A stretch of DNA of 64,000 bases from CAVUDO01 sp963740255 (GTDB taxonomy: Bacteria > Actinomycetota > Actinomycetes > Mycobacteriales > Cryptosporangiaceae): NCBI GenBank assembly GCA_963740255.1, contig CAVUDO010000006.1:62001-126000 (forward strand). Reading direction: 5' to 3'. Shown piece after piece: positions 15,918-29,303 of this stretch (position 1 is its first letter; the number at the start of each line of letters is the position of its first letter). The notes under the pieces are model-generated. The model had not been told where the DNA came from and made no database searches. It saw only the letters and a list, made by a program, of their open reading frames with translations. A program made the translations under genes and the position numbers.

Positions 15918-16334
15918 TCAGCCCGCCCGTTCCAGGGCGATCACCGGGATCTCCCGCGTGGTGTTCGCGGCGTACTCCGCGAACTGGGGGTAGCGCCGGG
16001 ACTGCTCGGCGAACAGGCGGTCGCGCTCCTCCCCTTCGGTGACCACGGCGTCCGCCTCGAAGGCGTCCGACCCGACCTCGACCGCGACCCGCGGGTGGGC
16101 GACGACGTTGTGGAACCAGTCCGGGTTGGTGGGCGCGCCTCCCTTGGAGGCGAAGACGACCACGCGGTCCCCGTCCGGCAGGTACATCAGCGGCGTGGTG
16201 TGCGACTGCCCGGTGCGCGCGCCGGTGGACGTCAACAGCACCATGGGCGCTCCTTCGAACGGTCCTCCGACCCGGCCCCCGTTCGCTCGGAACTCCTCGA
16301 TGATCCGCTTGTTCCAGTCGTTGGGATCTGACAC
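15918..16334 (-). CDS. Deazaflavin (F420)-dependent nitroreductase-family protein
   Basis: A 138-residue split beta-barrel protein of the Ddn/DUF385 family, which uses F420 (or FMN) to reduce quinones and nitro compounds. Features: NDWNKRIIEEFRANGGRVGG, LLTSTGARTGQSHTTPLMYL, VFASKGGAPTNPDWFHNVVA, HPRVAVEVG. The GARTGQ.R/H-like and KGG-x-P-x-NP-x-W motifs bind the cofactor phosphate and are all present. The GTG start at 16334 is supported by the conserved N-terminus; an ATG does not occur at the right place. Confidence 0.88.
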   Translation of the reverse strand: MSDPNDWNKRIIEEFRANGGRVGGPFEGAPMVLLTSTGARTGQSHTTPLMYLPDGDRVVVFASKGGAPTNPDWFHNVVAHPRVAVEVGSDAFEADAVVTEGEERDRLFAEQSRRYPQFAEYAANTTREIPVIALERAG

Positions 16335-16556
16335 GTGGCTCCCTCGGTGGGGGCCGGTGATCCGGCCGCTTCCAGTCCTGCCACCCAGGCTACGTCCGGA
16401 GCCGGACGCGGTTGCGCGTCCCGGCGTGCCAGCGGAGACCGCCGGGGTCGGCCCGGCGTGCGGAGACTGGAGCGTCGGGGTGGGGACGGCGGCAGCCGCG
16501 AGGCCGGCCGGGCACAATGCAGTCGTCGTCCGTTCCCGAGTCCCGAGGTCGAAGCG

Positions 16557-17894
16557 ATGAGTGGTGCAGCCCAGCCGTCGGCCATCGCCCACGGCGAGCA
16601 GCGGGTCACCTGGGCCGAGCTGTTCTTCGACCTGGTGTGGGTGTTCGCCATCACCCAGATAGCCAACGCGCTCGCCGCCGCCCACGGTCCCGGCGAGGCG
16701 GCCGCGGCACTGTTGCTGCTCGTCCCGCTGTGGTGGGGGTGGGTCGGCGCCACGATCTTCGGCAACGTGGCCGGTTCCGCGCTCGAGCGGACCCACGGCC
16801 GGCTGGTGCTGTTCGCGTTGGCCGGTTGCGGCCTGCTGATGGCGGTCGCGATCCCGGCGGCGTACGGCCGGCTGGGCCTGCTGTTCGCGGGGGCCTACTG
16901 CCTGCTCCGGCTCATGCTCTGGTCGGCCATGCGCTGGCAGCAGAACGCGCGCGACCGAGCGATGGAGGTGTTCCCGGCCAGCCGGCTGATCAGCGTGCCG
17001 CTGTTCCTGGCCGGCGGTTTCGCGTCGGGACCGTGGCGGCCGGCACTGTGGGCGCTGGCCGCCTTCGTCGAGGTGGTCATGCCGATCCTGCGGCAGCCGC
17101 GGCTGGGCACCGCACGGGTCGAGACGTCGCACCTGCCGGAGCGGTTCGGGCTGGTCATCATCGTGGCGCTGGGCGAGACGGTGGTGGCCGTCGGCGGCCA
17201 GGCCGCCGCGCACGTCGACGCCGGGACCGTCGCGATGCTGGCACTGGCGTTCGCGCTGATCGTCGGGCTGTGGTGGAGCTACTTCCAGTACGGCGCCGCG
17301 GCCGTGCGGCACAGCCTGGAGGAGGCTCCCGAACAGGCCCGGATCGTCCGCGACGTCTTCAGCTACGCGCATTTCCTCTATGTCGCGGCTGTCATCGGGG
17401 TCGCCGTGGGACTGAAGAAGCTGCTCGCCCACCCGCTCGACTCCGCCCATTCGCTGCCCGAACTGCTGCTCGCGCCTGGAGTCGGGCTGTGCATGCTCGG
17501 GTTCTGCTACGCGCGCTGGCGGATGTTCGGCGCGGCGGGGACGATCCGGCTGGTGGCCGCGCTGGTGTGCTTCGCGCTCACGCCGGTGGCGTTGGTGCTG
17601 CCGCTGGTGGTGGTCGCGGTGCTGGTGCTCGGCGTGCTGGTGGCCGTCAACGCGGGGGAGGCGTGGATCGTCGCGACCCGCCGACCGCTGCCGCTGCTGC
17701 ACGCGCCCGCCTGGCTGCACCACCGCGTCAAGCCGGTCGCGGCTGGACCCGCCCCGCCCGCGTCCGCCGCCTCGGCCGCGTCGGCCGCGTCCGCCGAGGA
17801 CGACGCGGTGGCGATCGAGGACGACGTGACCATCGACGGCGACGCGCCGACCGCCGGCGACGTGCCTAGCGCCGCTCCGACGGATCGCGGCTGA
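16557..17894 (+). CDS. Low temperature requirement A (LtrA) family membrane protein
   Basis: A 445-residue integral membrane protein of the LtrA family. The family signature is at the start: QRVTWAELFFDLVWVFAITQ. About ten to twelve hydrophobic helices follow; further conserved pieces are LWWSYFQYGAA and HLPERFGLVIIVALGETVV. The role of LtrA proteins is unknown outside a cold-growth phenotype in Listeria. The last 50 residues are an Ala/Ser then Asp-rich hydrophilic tail (SAASAASAASAEDDAVAIED). That tail overlaps the end of the convergent arginine deiminase gene by 29 bases. Confidence 0.88.
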   Translation: MSGAAQPSAIAHGEQRVTWAELFFDLVWVFAITQIANALAAAHGPGEAAAALLLLVPLWWGWVGATIFGNVAGSALERTHGRLVLFALAGCGLLMAVAIPAAYGRLGLLFAGAYCLLRLMLWSAMRWQQNARDRAMEVFPASRLISVPLFLAGGFASGPWRPALWALAAFVEVVMPILRQPRLGTARVETSHLPERFGLVIIVALGETVVAVGGQAAAHVDAGTVAMLALAFALIVGLWWSYFQYGAAAVRHSLEEAPEQARIVRDVFSYAHFLYVAAVIGVAVGLKKLLAHPLDSAHSLPELLLAPGVGLCMLGFCYARWRMFGAAGTIRLVAALVCFALTPVALVLPLVVVAVLVLGVLVAVNAGEAWIVATRRPLPLLHAPAWLHHRVKPVAAGPAPPASAASAASAASAEDDAVAIEDDVTIDGDAPTAGDVPSAAPTDRG

Positions 17895-19095
17895 TCGGGC
17901 ACGACATGCACCGCGGGCCGCCCCGCCCCGACCCGAGCTCGCTGCCGGCGATCCGGACGACCTCGATCCCGGCCTGCTCCAGCCGGGCGTTGGTCTCGAC
18001 GTTGCGCTCGTAGGCGACGGCCAGCCGGGGCGCGATGCAGAGGGTGTTGTTGCCGTCGTCCCACTGTTCGCGTTCCGCGGTGACCGGATCGAGGCCGGTG
18101 TCGATCACCCGGAGTTGGTCGATGCCCATGGCCGTGGCCGCCGCCTCGAGGAACGGCTCGGGCTTGCCCACCCGCGGCTCCCCGTCCTCGCCGGGGGTGA
18201 GCGTGATCGCCGTCAGCCCGTGCGCGATGTTCGGGTACATCACCACCGCGTCGACGTCGACCATCGTGCAGACGGTGTCCAGGTGCATGGTGGCCCGTTC
18301 CTGGGCGATCGGGACCGCGAGCACGGTGTGGGCCAGGTCGTGGGCGAAGACCTGCCGGGCCAGCCGCTCGGCACCGGCCGGCGTCGTCCGCTCGCCGACC
18401 CCGACCGCCACGACGCCCGCCGCCAGCAGCAGCACGTCGCCGCCTTCCAGCGGCTCGAAGCCCGGCTCGTAGACCTGGCGGGTGCCGGTGCCGGCGAAAC
18501 GGGGATGGTGGCGGTAGATCGCGCTGGTCAGCGTGGTCTCGGCCACCCGGGCGGGCATGGCCAGGCTGGTGACGGCCACCTCGTCCCGCACCCAGACGCT
18601 GGAGTCGCGGGTGAACAGCAGGTTGGGGAGCGGGTCGACGACGAAGTCGAGCTGGTCCATCAGCGCGAAGGCCAGGCCGCTGCCGGTGCGCAGTTCCTCG
18701 TGCGCGAGACCAGCGGTGAGGACGGTGGCCAGGGCGTCGGCGTCGAGGTCGGCGAGGCATGCCGCCACCCGCCCGCGCAGCGTGTCGCCCCACCGGCGGT
18801 CGGCCAGGATCGTCGCGGTCACCTCGGCGCGGGCGTCCGGGACCGCGAGCGTCTCGGCGAGCAGGTCGAGCAGGTACAGCACCTCGACCCCGTGGTCGCG
18901 CAGCGCCGCGGCGAAGCCGTCGTGCTCCTCCTGGGCCCGGCCCACCCACGGGATGCCGTCGAAGAGCAGTGAGTCGCTGTTGCGCGGCGTCAACCGCCGC
19001 AGCTCCGGGCCGGGGCGGTGCAGCAGCACGGTGCGCAGGCGGCCGACCTCGCTGTCGGCGTAGGGCCGCTCGGCGTCGGCGTGGGGCACGGTCAC
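17866..19095 (-). CDS. arcA: Arginine deiminase
   Basis: A 409-residue arginine deiminase, which converts arginine to citrulline and ammonia, the first step of the ADI pathway. Motifs: SEVGRLRTVLLHRPGPELRR, NLLFTRDSSVWV, FEPLEGGDVLLL, MHLDTVCTMVDVDA, and the catalytic-cysteine end GGPRCMSCPISRD. GTG at 19095 gives the usual family length; a further upstream start adds a non-conserved tail. The other two pathway enzymes (ornithine carbamoyltransferase, carbamate kinase) are 40 kb away at 59.4-61.3 kb rather than adjacent. No arcD-type antiporter is in the window. Confidence 0.93.
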   Translation of the reverse strand: MTVPHADAERPYADSEVGRLRTVLLHRPGPELRRLTPRNSDSLLFDGIPWVGRAQEEHDGFAAALRDHGVEVLYLLDLLAETLAVPDARAEVTATILADRRWGDTLRGRVAACLADLDADALATVLTAGLAHEELRTGSGLAFALMDQLDFVVDPLPNLLFTRDSSVWVRDEVAVTSLAMPARVAETTLTSAIYRHHPRFAGTGTRQVYEPGFEPLEGGDVLLLAAGVVAVGVGERTTPAGAERLARQVFAHDLAHTVLAVPIAQERATMHLDTVCTMVDVDAVVMYPNIAHGLTAITLTPGEDGEPRVGKPEPFLEAAATAMGIDQLRVIDTGLDPVTAEREQWDDGNNTLCIAPRLAVAYERNVETNARLEQAGIEVVRIAGSELGSGRGGPRCMSCPISRDPSERR

Positions 19096-19250
19096 GTGGC
19101 CGAGCCTAGTGTCGCGGTAGCGCTCCGCGGACGCCGTCCACAGGTGGGAACGGACCGTGTGGACCGGTCGTCCCAACGCGCCTCCAATTACGGTCCGAAG
19201 GGGAACAGCGGGCCGCGTGTCGACGTTATGCAAGGCGCTGACCAGGCGAT

Positions 19251-19279
19251 TTGCGGTTGGTGCGCAGGGTGCCTAAGGT
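19251..19279 (+). promoter_or_regulatory. rRNA operon upstream promoter
   Basis: TTGCGG, 17-base spacer, TAAGGT, about 460 bases before the 16S start. Spacing and boxes fit a housekeeping sigma promoter; it is the first of two in tandem. Region 19096-19740 holds no gene. Confidence 0.65.
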
Positions 19280-19410
19280 TTGCCCCTGTCGCCGGAGACG
19301 GGCTCGCCAGCCTGGTATCGGCGGTACGGCCCGGGACAACACCGCGCGCTAGCGCCTGGTAGCGTTCGTGGCCTCGGACGAAGCCCAGAAGATCTCCTGG
19401 AAACAGAGGG

Positions 19411-19440
19411 TTGACGGGCTCCGGACAGAAGCAGTAAGCT
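19411..19440 (+). promoter_or_regulatory. rRNA operon main promoter
   Basis: TTGACG, 18-base spacer, TAAGCT, about 300 bases before the 16S start. It is the closest match to the consensus in the leader. The transcript would start near 19447. Confidence 0.75.
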
Positions 19441-19573
19441 GGAGCGGTTGCACCGGGCGGAGCGGTTCGAGTTCACACTCGGCCAGGCGAAACCGACCGG
19501 ATGCCGATCCGGAAACACCAAGCCCTAGTGGAACCCGAGAGGGTTTTGTTGGTGCGCGTGTGTTGTTTGAGAA

Positions 19574-19589
19574 CTCAACAGCGTGTTCA
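19574..19589 (+). repeat. 5' arm of the 16S processing stem
   Basis: CTCAACAGCGTGTTCA is the exact reverse complement of 21486-21501 behind the 16S gene. Base-pairing of the two encloses the 16S and gives the double-stranded stalk cut by RNase III. It follows GTTGTTTGAGAACT, a box repeated before the 23S. Confidence 0.85.
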
Positions 19590-19740
19590 AAAGTTAGTGC
19601 CAAGTGTTTGTTGCCTGCGCACCGTTTCTTCGGTGCGCGGGCGTGAGAATGGTTGACACATGATGTCTGTGTGTCTGCCGGGTTTGTTCTCTCTATGTTT
19701 ATCACCCGGTCGCTTCGGCGCCCGGTCTGATAGTTGGACA

Positions 19741-21267
<1,527 letters not shown>

Positions 21268-21485
21268 AGCAACTTGGCGAACGTCCATTGAATCCTTCGA
21301 GGTTCGGGGCCGCTCGTCCAGTGCCCGTTTCTTGGCCGTCCGTGCCAAGGCGGTGCTCATGGGTGGAACACTGACTAGTTCGAACGCCGCCGGCTCCGCC
21401 GGCGCCTAGTACAGCTCGTGTCCGCTCTTCCTCCGGGAAGTGCGGCGGGAGTGGGAACGGCCCACCGGTGGTGGAGCGACGTTCG

Positions 21486-21501
21486 TGAACACGCTGTTGA
21501 G
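21486..21501 (+). repeat. 3' arm of the 16S processing stem
   Basis: TGAACACGCTGTTGAG, exact reverse complement of 19574-19589. Confidence 0.85.
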
Positions 21502-21724
21502 TCCTGAGGCAACACTCGGGCCGCTCGACTACAGATCCCTCGCTCCGTCGGGTCCTCGTTCGTGAGGCGCGACGGGCGGGGGTTTTGGAGTCCGGCCGGT
21601 CTGGTGGGTCTCGGTCAGGTGCCGCTTCGCGTCATACCGCGGAACCACCCGCTTCGCCAGCTGGCGGGCGGTGGGTCCGGACTGGTGGCGGATCCGAGGC
21701 CGGGCGCTGGTCGTTGTTTGAGAA

Positions 21725-21741
21725 CTACACAGTGGATGCGA
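21725..21741 (+). repeat. 5' arm of the 23S processing stem
   Basis: CTACACAGTGGATGCGA is the exact reverse complement (17 bases) of 24899-24915 and would pair to enclose the 23S RNA for RNase III. Confidence 0.88.
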
Positions 21742-21756
21742 GCATCTTATCTTTGT

Positions 21757-24885
<3,129 letters not shown>

Positions 24886-24898
24886 AAGTATTAAGTAA

Positions 24899-24915
24899 TC
24901 GCATCCACTGTGTAG
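24899..24915 (+). repeat. 3' arm of the 23S processing stem
   Basis: TCGCATCCACTGTGTAG, exact reverse complement of 21725-21741. Confidence 0.88.
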
Positions 24916-24986
24916 CTCCCGAACCACGAACACGCCCACGGGCTCGAAAGAGCCGACGTCTGGTGTTGTTTGTCGATTCGAAAGAG

Positions 24987-25104
24987 TTACGGCGGTCATA
25001 GCGGTAGGGAAACGCCCGGTCCCATTCCGAACCCGGAAGCTAAGCCTGCCAGCGCCGATGGTACTGCACTGGAGACGGTGTGGGAGAGTAGGACGCCGCC
25101 GGAC
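24987..25104 (+). rRNA. rrf: 5S ribosomal RNA
   Basis: About 118 bases starting TTACGGCGGTCATAGCG, with the conserved CCCGGTCCCATTCCGAACCC and the pairing end GACGCCGCCGG that closes helix I. No tRNA lies between 23S and 5S. Confidence 0.93.
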
Positions 25105-25114
25105 TAAACGTTCG

Positions 25115-25148
25115 AAGAGGGCCCGCGCACAAGGCGCGGGCCCTCTTT
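25115..25148 (+). terminator. rRNA operon terminator
   Basis: Perfect 14-bp stem AAGAGGGCCCGCGC/GCGCGGGCCCTCTT with a 5-base loop, followed by a short T-run; a strong intrinsic terminator directly after the 5S gene. Confidence 0.92.
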
Positions 25149-25175
25149 GCTGTCCCCGGTCGATTCCTCAGAACG

Positions 25176-26888
25176 TCAGGGGTCCGGAATGAGTTTGCCG
25201 GGGTTGAGGATGCCGGTCGGGTCAACCGCGGACTTCACCGCCCGGAGGATCTCGACGCCGACCGGGCCTATCTCGGCCTCCATCCAGCCGCGGTGGTCGG
25301 CCCCGACGGCATGGTGATGGGTGACGGTCGCCCCGGACTCCGTGATCGTGTCGGTGACCCGTTGCTTCGCGGCTGACCACTGCCTGCCCGGGTCGTCCGG
25401 ATCGGCGGCGGCGATCGTCGTGAAGTACAGCGAGGCGCCGTCGGGATAGAGGTGCGAGACGTGGGCCATCACCAGCGGAGCCCTGTCGTTCCGGGTCAAC
25501 GCCTCGCGCAACGCGGTGCCGATCGCACCGTGCAGGGCGGCCAGCTCGCTCCACCGGGTGGCGGTCTCCACCGTCTCCACCAGGTAGCCGCGGTCGAGCA
25601 GCTCGTCGCGGAGGTAGGGACCGCCGTACCGGCCGCGCCGCCACGCCCGGCCGACGGCCCGCCCGGCCTCGATGCCGCCGGCGCGGCGCAGCACCCAGGC
25701 TGCCGCGCGCCGCCGCCGCCGCACCGCACCCCGGCCGCCTTCCCACCCCGCCACCAGCAGGCAGCCGCCGCGATGACCCCGGAGCGCGAGCAAACCCCCG
25801 AACAGGCGTGCCTTCCGGCCGCCGGCCAGCGCCAGCGAGGCGCGGGTCTCGTCGGCATCCGACAGGCGGGCGACGTCCGGCGCCAACCCGGCCTGGGCGA
25901 GGCGCCGCAGTGCCACCGTGCCGGCGTAGAAACTCGCGAACGACCAGCCCTCGTCGACCACGCGTTCGGGCGCCGGGTGCAACCGCAGCGTCAGCTCGGT
26001 GATCACCCCGAACACGCCCTCCGAGCCGAGCACCAGTCCCCGCAGGTCCGGACCGGCGGCCGAGGCCGGCGGGTGGCCGAGCCGCAGGGTGCCGGCGGGA
26101 GTTGCCACCCGCAGTGAGGCCACCAGCTCGTCGAAGCGCCCGTACCCGGTCGAGGCCTGCCCCGCCGAGCGGGTCGCGGCATAGCCGCCGAGCGTCGCGT
26201 GCTCCCAGCTCTGCGGGAAGTGCCCGAGCGTCAGCCGGTAGGAGGCCAGCGCCCGTTCGAGCTCAGGCCCCCGCAGGCCTGGTCCGACCGTCACGGTCAG
26301 CGCCTCGGGATCCAGGCGCACCAGGTCGTCCAGCCGGCTGGTGTCGAGGCTGATCACCGCGGAGTGGGTGCCCTTGGACGCCGCCACCCCTCCGACCACG
26401 CTCGTCCCGCCGCCGAACGGTACGACCGCCACGTCGTGGGCGGCGCACGCCGTCAACACCGCGCACACCGCGTCGTGGTCTGCCGGCAGCACCACGGCGT
26501 CCGGCAGCGCCCCGATCGTGCCGCGCCGCGCGGCCACCAGGTCGAGGTAGCTCTTGCCCCCGCCGTGGACCAGCCGGGACTCGCGGTCGTCCCGCAGGAA
26601 TGCCTCGCCCACGATCGCCGTCAGGGCGCCGCGCGCCGCGGCGGACAGCGTCGCCGTCGGCACCGGCGGGGTGTCCACGTCCGCGGCGGGCCCGGCATCA
26701 GGAGCGCCCGGCCCCACCTCGGCAGCGAGCCAACGCGCCGCGGCGGCCGAGACATGCGCCGACCGGCCGGCCTCCCCCCAGCCCGCGATCGGCATCGACC
26801 GGGGCGGCAGCGCTGCCTCGGGTCGGTCCGGATCTCCGTAGGGCGGCAGCATGCCGCGTTCGGACGTCACATCTCGTCCCGCACCCAT
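25176..26888 (-). CDS. FAD-binding oxidase, alkyl-DHAP synthase-like
   Basis: A 570-residue flavoprotein of the vanillyl-alcohol-oxidase/PCMH fold, closest in layout to alkyldihydroxyacetonephosphate synthase. FAD pieces: PDAVVLPADHDAVCAVLTAC, VVPFGGGTSVVGG, LGHFPQSWEHATLGGYAAT, GSEGVFGVITELTLRL; the C-terminal domain has HVSHLYPDGASLYFT, HHHAVGADHRGWMEAEIG and DPTGILNPGKL. True AGPS makes the ether bond of ether lipids; many bacterial homologues have unknown substrates. The Arg-rich insert about residues 385-410 is unusual. It is divergent from a TetR gene with only 29 bases between, and glpD follows that TetR. Confidence 0.85.
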   Translation of the reverse strand: MGAGRDVTSERGMLPPYGDPDRPEAALPPRSMPIAGWGEAGRSAHVSAAAARWLAAEVGPGAPDAGPAADVDTPPVPTATLSAAARGALTAIVGEAFLRDDRESRLVHGGGKSYLDLVAARRGTIGALPDAVVLPADHDAVCAVLTACAAHDVAVVPFGGGTSVVGGVAASKGTHSAVISLDTSRLDDLVRLDPEALTVTVGPGLRGPELERALASYRLTLGHFPQSWEHATLGGYAATRSAGQASTGYGRFDELVASLRVATPAGTLRLGHPPASAAGPDLRGLVLGSEGVFGVITELTLRLHPAPERVVDEGWSFASFYAGTVALRRLAQAGLAPDVARLSDADETRASLALAGGRKARLFGGLLALRGHRGGCLLVAGWEGGRGAVRRRRRAAAWVLRRAGGIEAGRAVGRAWRRGRYGGPYLRDELLDRGYLVETVETATRWSELAALHGAIGTALREALTRNDRAPLVMAHVSHLYPDGASLYFTTIAAADPDDPGRQWSAAKQRVTDTITESGATVTHHHAVGADHRGWMEAEIGPVGVEILRAVKSAVDPTGILNPGKLIPDP

Positions 26889-26917
26889 GGCTCGATCCTA
26901 TCGATACCCTGTTACAC
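26889..26917. promoter_or_regulatory. Short divergent control region of the FAD oxidase and TetR genes
   Basis: Only 29 bases separate the two start codons. The region contains the palindrome TATCGATA and is AT-richer than its surroundings, so promoters must extend into the genes. It is a likely TetR operator by position; not proven. Confidence 0.45.
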
Positions 26918-27619
26918 ATGCCGTCGAATCGTCACAGCAATGAAGCGGTGCTCGACGCCGTGCACGCCAGTGTGCTCGCGGTCGGCGTCCGGCGTACGAC
27001 TCTCACCGAGGTCGCCCGGCGGGCGGGAGTCAGCCGGATGACGCTGTACCGCTACTACCCGGACGTCGACGCCGTCGTCCGGGACCTGATGACCAGGCAC
27101 TTCGGCGGGATCCTGCGGGAGGCGCAGGAGCAGGCCGCACAGGGCGCGCCGCATGGCCGGGCCGTGCTGGTGCGCGCGATCGTGGCGTCGGTGGGGCGGC
27201 TGCGGGACGACGCGCTGTTCCGCCGGGTGCTCGACGTCGACCCCGACCTGCTCCTCCCCTACGTCACCGACCGGCTCGGCAGCACCCAGCGGCTGGCCAC
27301 CGAGTTCCTCACGGTGGGCGTCGACGCCGGCCAGGTCGACGGTTCGGTGCGCGACGGCGACCCGACGGTCGTCGCCCACGGGCTGTTGCTGCTGGCCCAG
27401 GGCTTCGCCTTGTCGGCCCGCACGGTCGCGGCTGCGATGGACGGCCCCACCGCGGACGCCGAACTCACCCGCGCGCTCGACGGCTACCTCCGCCCCGCCA
27501 ACGTGAACGCCGACCCCCGGTCCGAACCGGAGCCGGCACCCCCGCGAGACCGCCCGGGCACCGACCGGCGGAACCGGCGCCGAGGCCCGGCCCGAGACGC
27601 GCCACGAGCCCACTCCTGA
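26918..27619 (+). CDS. TetR family regulator
   Basis: A 233-residue TetR-type regulator. The HTH is at the N-terminus: NEAVLDAVHASVLAVGVRRT, LTEVARRAGVSRMTLYRYYP (residues 7-47). The C-terminus ends in a Pro/Arg-rich, probably disordered extension of about 35 residues (PRSEPEPAPPRDRPGTDRRN) not typical of the family. It is divergent from the AGPS-like oxidase and 17 bases ahead of glpD, so it probably controls both. The ligand is unknown; a glycerol-3-phosphate or lipid-related effector would fit the neighbours. Confidence 0.88.
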   Translation: MPSNRHSNEAVLDAVHASVLAVGVRRTTLTEVARRAGVSRMTLYRYYPDVDAVVRDLMTRHFGGILREAQEQAAQGAPHGRAVLVRAIVASVGRLRDDALFRRVLDVDPDLLLPYVTDRLGSTQRLATEFLTVGVDAGQVDGSVRDGDPTVVAHGLLLLAQGFALSARTVAAAMDGPTADAELTRALDGYLRPANVNADPRSEPEPAPPRDRPGTDRRNRRRGPARDAPRAHS

Positions 27620-27636
27620 AACGGACGGAATTCCGC

Positions 27637-29169
27637 ATGCCCCGCTACCCCGCCAGCACCACCCTCGATGCGACCCGCCGTGCCGCCGACCTGGACGTCC
27701 TGGCCGGCGGCGGGGTGGACGTCCTCGTGGTCGGCGGTGGAGTCACCGGGACGGGGGTGGCCCTGGACGCGGCGTCGCGGGGTCTCTCGGTCGCGCTGCT
27801 GGAGCGGGGCGACCTGGCCGAGGGCACCAGCCGTTGGAGCTCCAAGCTGGTGCACGGGGGCCTGCGCTACCTGGCCAGCGGGGACGTCGCGCTGGCCCGC
27901 GAGTGCGCGGTGGAGCGGGGGATCCTGATGACCCGCACCGCGCCGCACCTCGTCCGCGCCCTGCCCCTGGTGCTGCCCCGGTGCCGCCCCGCCTCCCGGC
28001 GGGACGCGACGAGGACGTTCGCCGGCCTGTGGGCGGGCGACGCACTCCGGTTGGCTGCCGGCACGCCGCGCGCGGTGCTGCCAGGCCCCCGGCGGCTTGG
28101 CGCCGTCGAGACGCTCAGCCTCGCCCCGGCGCTCGCCCCGGCCAGCGTTGCGGGCGGCATGCTCACCTGGGACGGACAGCTCACCGACGACGTCCGCCTG
28201 GTGGTGGCGATCGCCCGCACCGCGGCCGGTTTCGGGGCCCGGATCCTCACCCGCTGCGAGGTCACGGCAGCCGGGGACGGGCGGGTCACGGCGACCGACC
28301 TGCGCACCGGCACGGTGTTGGAGATCCGCGCCCACGCCGTGGTCAACGCCACCGGCGTCTGGGCCGGGCAGCTCAGCCCCGACCTGGTCATGCGCCCCAG
28401 CCGCGGCACCCACCTGGTCGTCCCGGTCAGCCGGCTGGCCGGGCTCCCGGCCGGACTGAGCATCCCGATGCCCGGCGAGGCCAACCGGTACGCGATCGTC
28501 CTCCCGGCCGCTGACGGCCGCGCGTACCTCGGGCTCACCGACGTCCCCGTCGACGCGCTGCCGGACGGCGACCCGGTTCCGTCCGACGCCGAGATCGACG
28601 GGCTGCTGGCGGCCGTCGCGCCCGTCCTGCGCGAGCCGCTCACCCGCGCGGACGTCCTCGGCGCGTTCGCCGGCATCCGACCGCTGCTGCACCACGTGGA
28701 CGGGCCCACCGCCGACCTGTCCCGGCACCATCTCGTCCACGTCGGCAGGAACCGGGTGGTGACGGTCGCGGGCGGCAAGCTCACGACCTATCGGAAGATG
28801 GCCGAGGACGCGGTCGACGCGGCGGTCCGGGCGGCGCACCTGTCGGCGGGTCCGTGCCGCACCCGGCGGCTCGGCCTGGTCGGTGCGGCACCCCGGGAAC
28901 GGCTCGCCAGGGTGGCGGCGCCGCCCCGACTGGTGGCCCGTTACGGCACCGAGGCCCCGCGGGTGGCCGCAAGTGCGGTGGGTGAGCACGTGATTCCAGG
29001 CTGTGCGGTAACCTTCGCCGAGTTGGTCTTCGGAGCACGGCATGAGGGCGCGCTCGACCCGGCCGACCTGCTCGACCGGCGCACCAGGATCGGTCTGGTC
29101 GCCGCGGATCGTTCGGCCGCCGAGGCCGCGGCCGAACGGGCCATGGAGCACGCGCGCGCCACCTGCTGA
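27637..29169 (+). CDS. glpD: FAD-dependent glycerol-3-phosphate dehydrogenase
   Basis: A 510-residue GlpD/GlpA-type flavoenzyme that oxidises sn-glycerol 3-phosphate to dihydroxyacetone phosphate at the membrane, passing electrons to quinone. Evidence: the FAD motif VVGGGVTGTGVALDAASRG (residues 30-48), the family segment SRWSSKLVHGGLRYLASGDV, VVNATGVWAGQL, LGAFAGIRPLLH, GGKLTTYRKMAEDAV, and the C-terminal DAO_C domain (VTFAELVFGARHEGALDPAD). The ATG follows the TetR stop after 17 bases. Together with the AGPS-like oxidase this suggests a unit for glycerol-3-phosphate/DHAP and ether-type lipid metabolism. Confidence 0.92.
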   Translation: MPRYPASTTLDATRRAADLDVLAGGGVDVLVVGGGVTGTGVALDAASRGLSVALLERGDLAEGTSRWSSKLVHGGLRYLASGDVALARECAVERGILMTRTAPHLVRALPLVLPRCRPASRRDATRTFAGLWAGDALRLAAGTPRAVLPGPRRLGAVETLSLAPALAPASVAGGMLTWDGQLTDDVRLVVAIARTAAGFGARILTRCEVTAAGDGRVTATDLRTGTVLEIRAHAVVNATGVWAGQLSPDLVMRPSRGTHLVVPVSRLAGLPAGLSIPMPGEANRYAIVLPAADGRAYLGLTDVPVDALPDGDPVPSDAEIDGLLAAVAPVLREPLTRADVLGAFAGIRPLLHHVDGPTADLSRHHLVHVGRNRVVTVAGGKLTTYRKMAEDAVDAAVRAAHLSAGPCRTRRLGLVGAAPRERLARVAAPPRLVARYGTEAPRVAASAVGEHVIPGCAVTFAELVFGARHEGALDPADLLDRRTRIGLVAADRSAAEAAAERAMEHARATC

Positions 29170-29303
29170 ACTAGGGCTCCCCATGGTGCGCCCGCGGCTA
29201 CTCTGCGTGACTATCGGTGTCGTCCCGTCCGTCGGGCCTCGCACCGAAACTGAGAGCCCCTGCGCGTCGTACTGAGAGCGTCGGCTGACGGGAGGTGTGG
29301 GCA

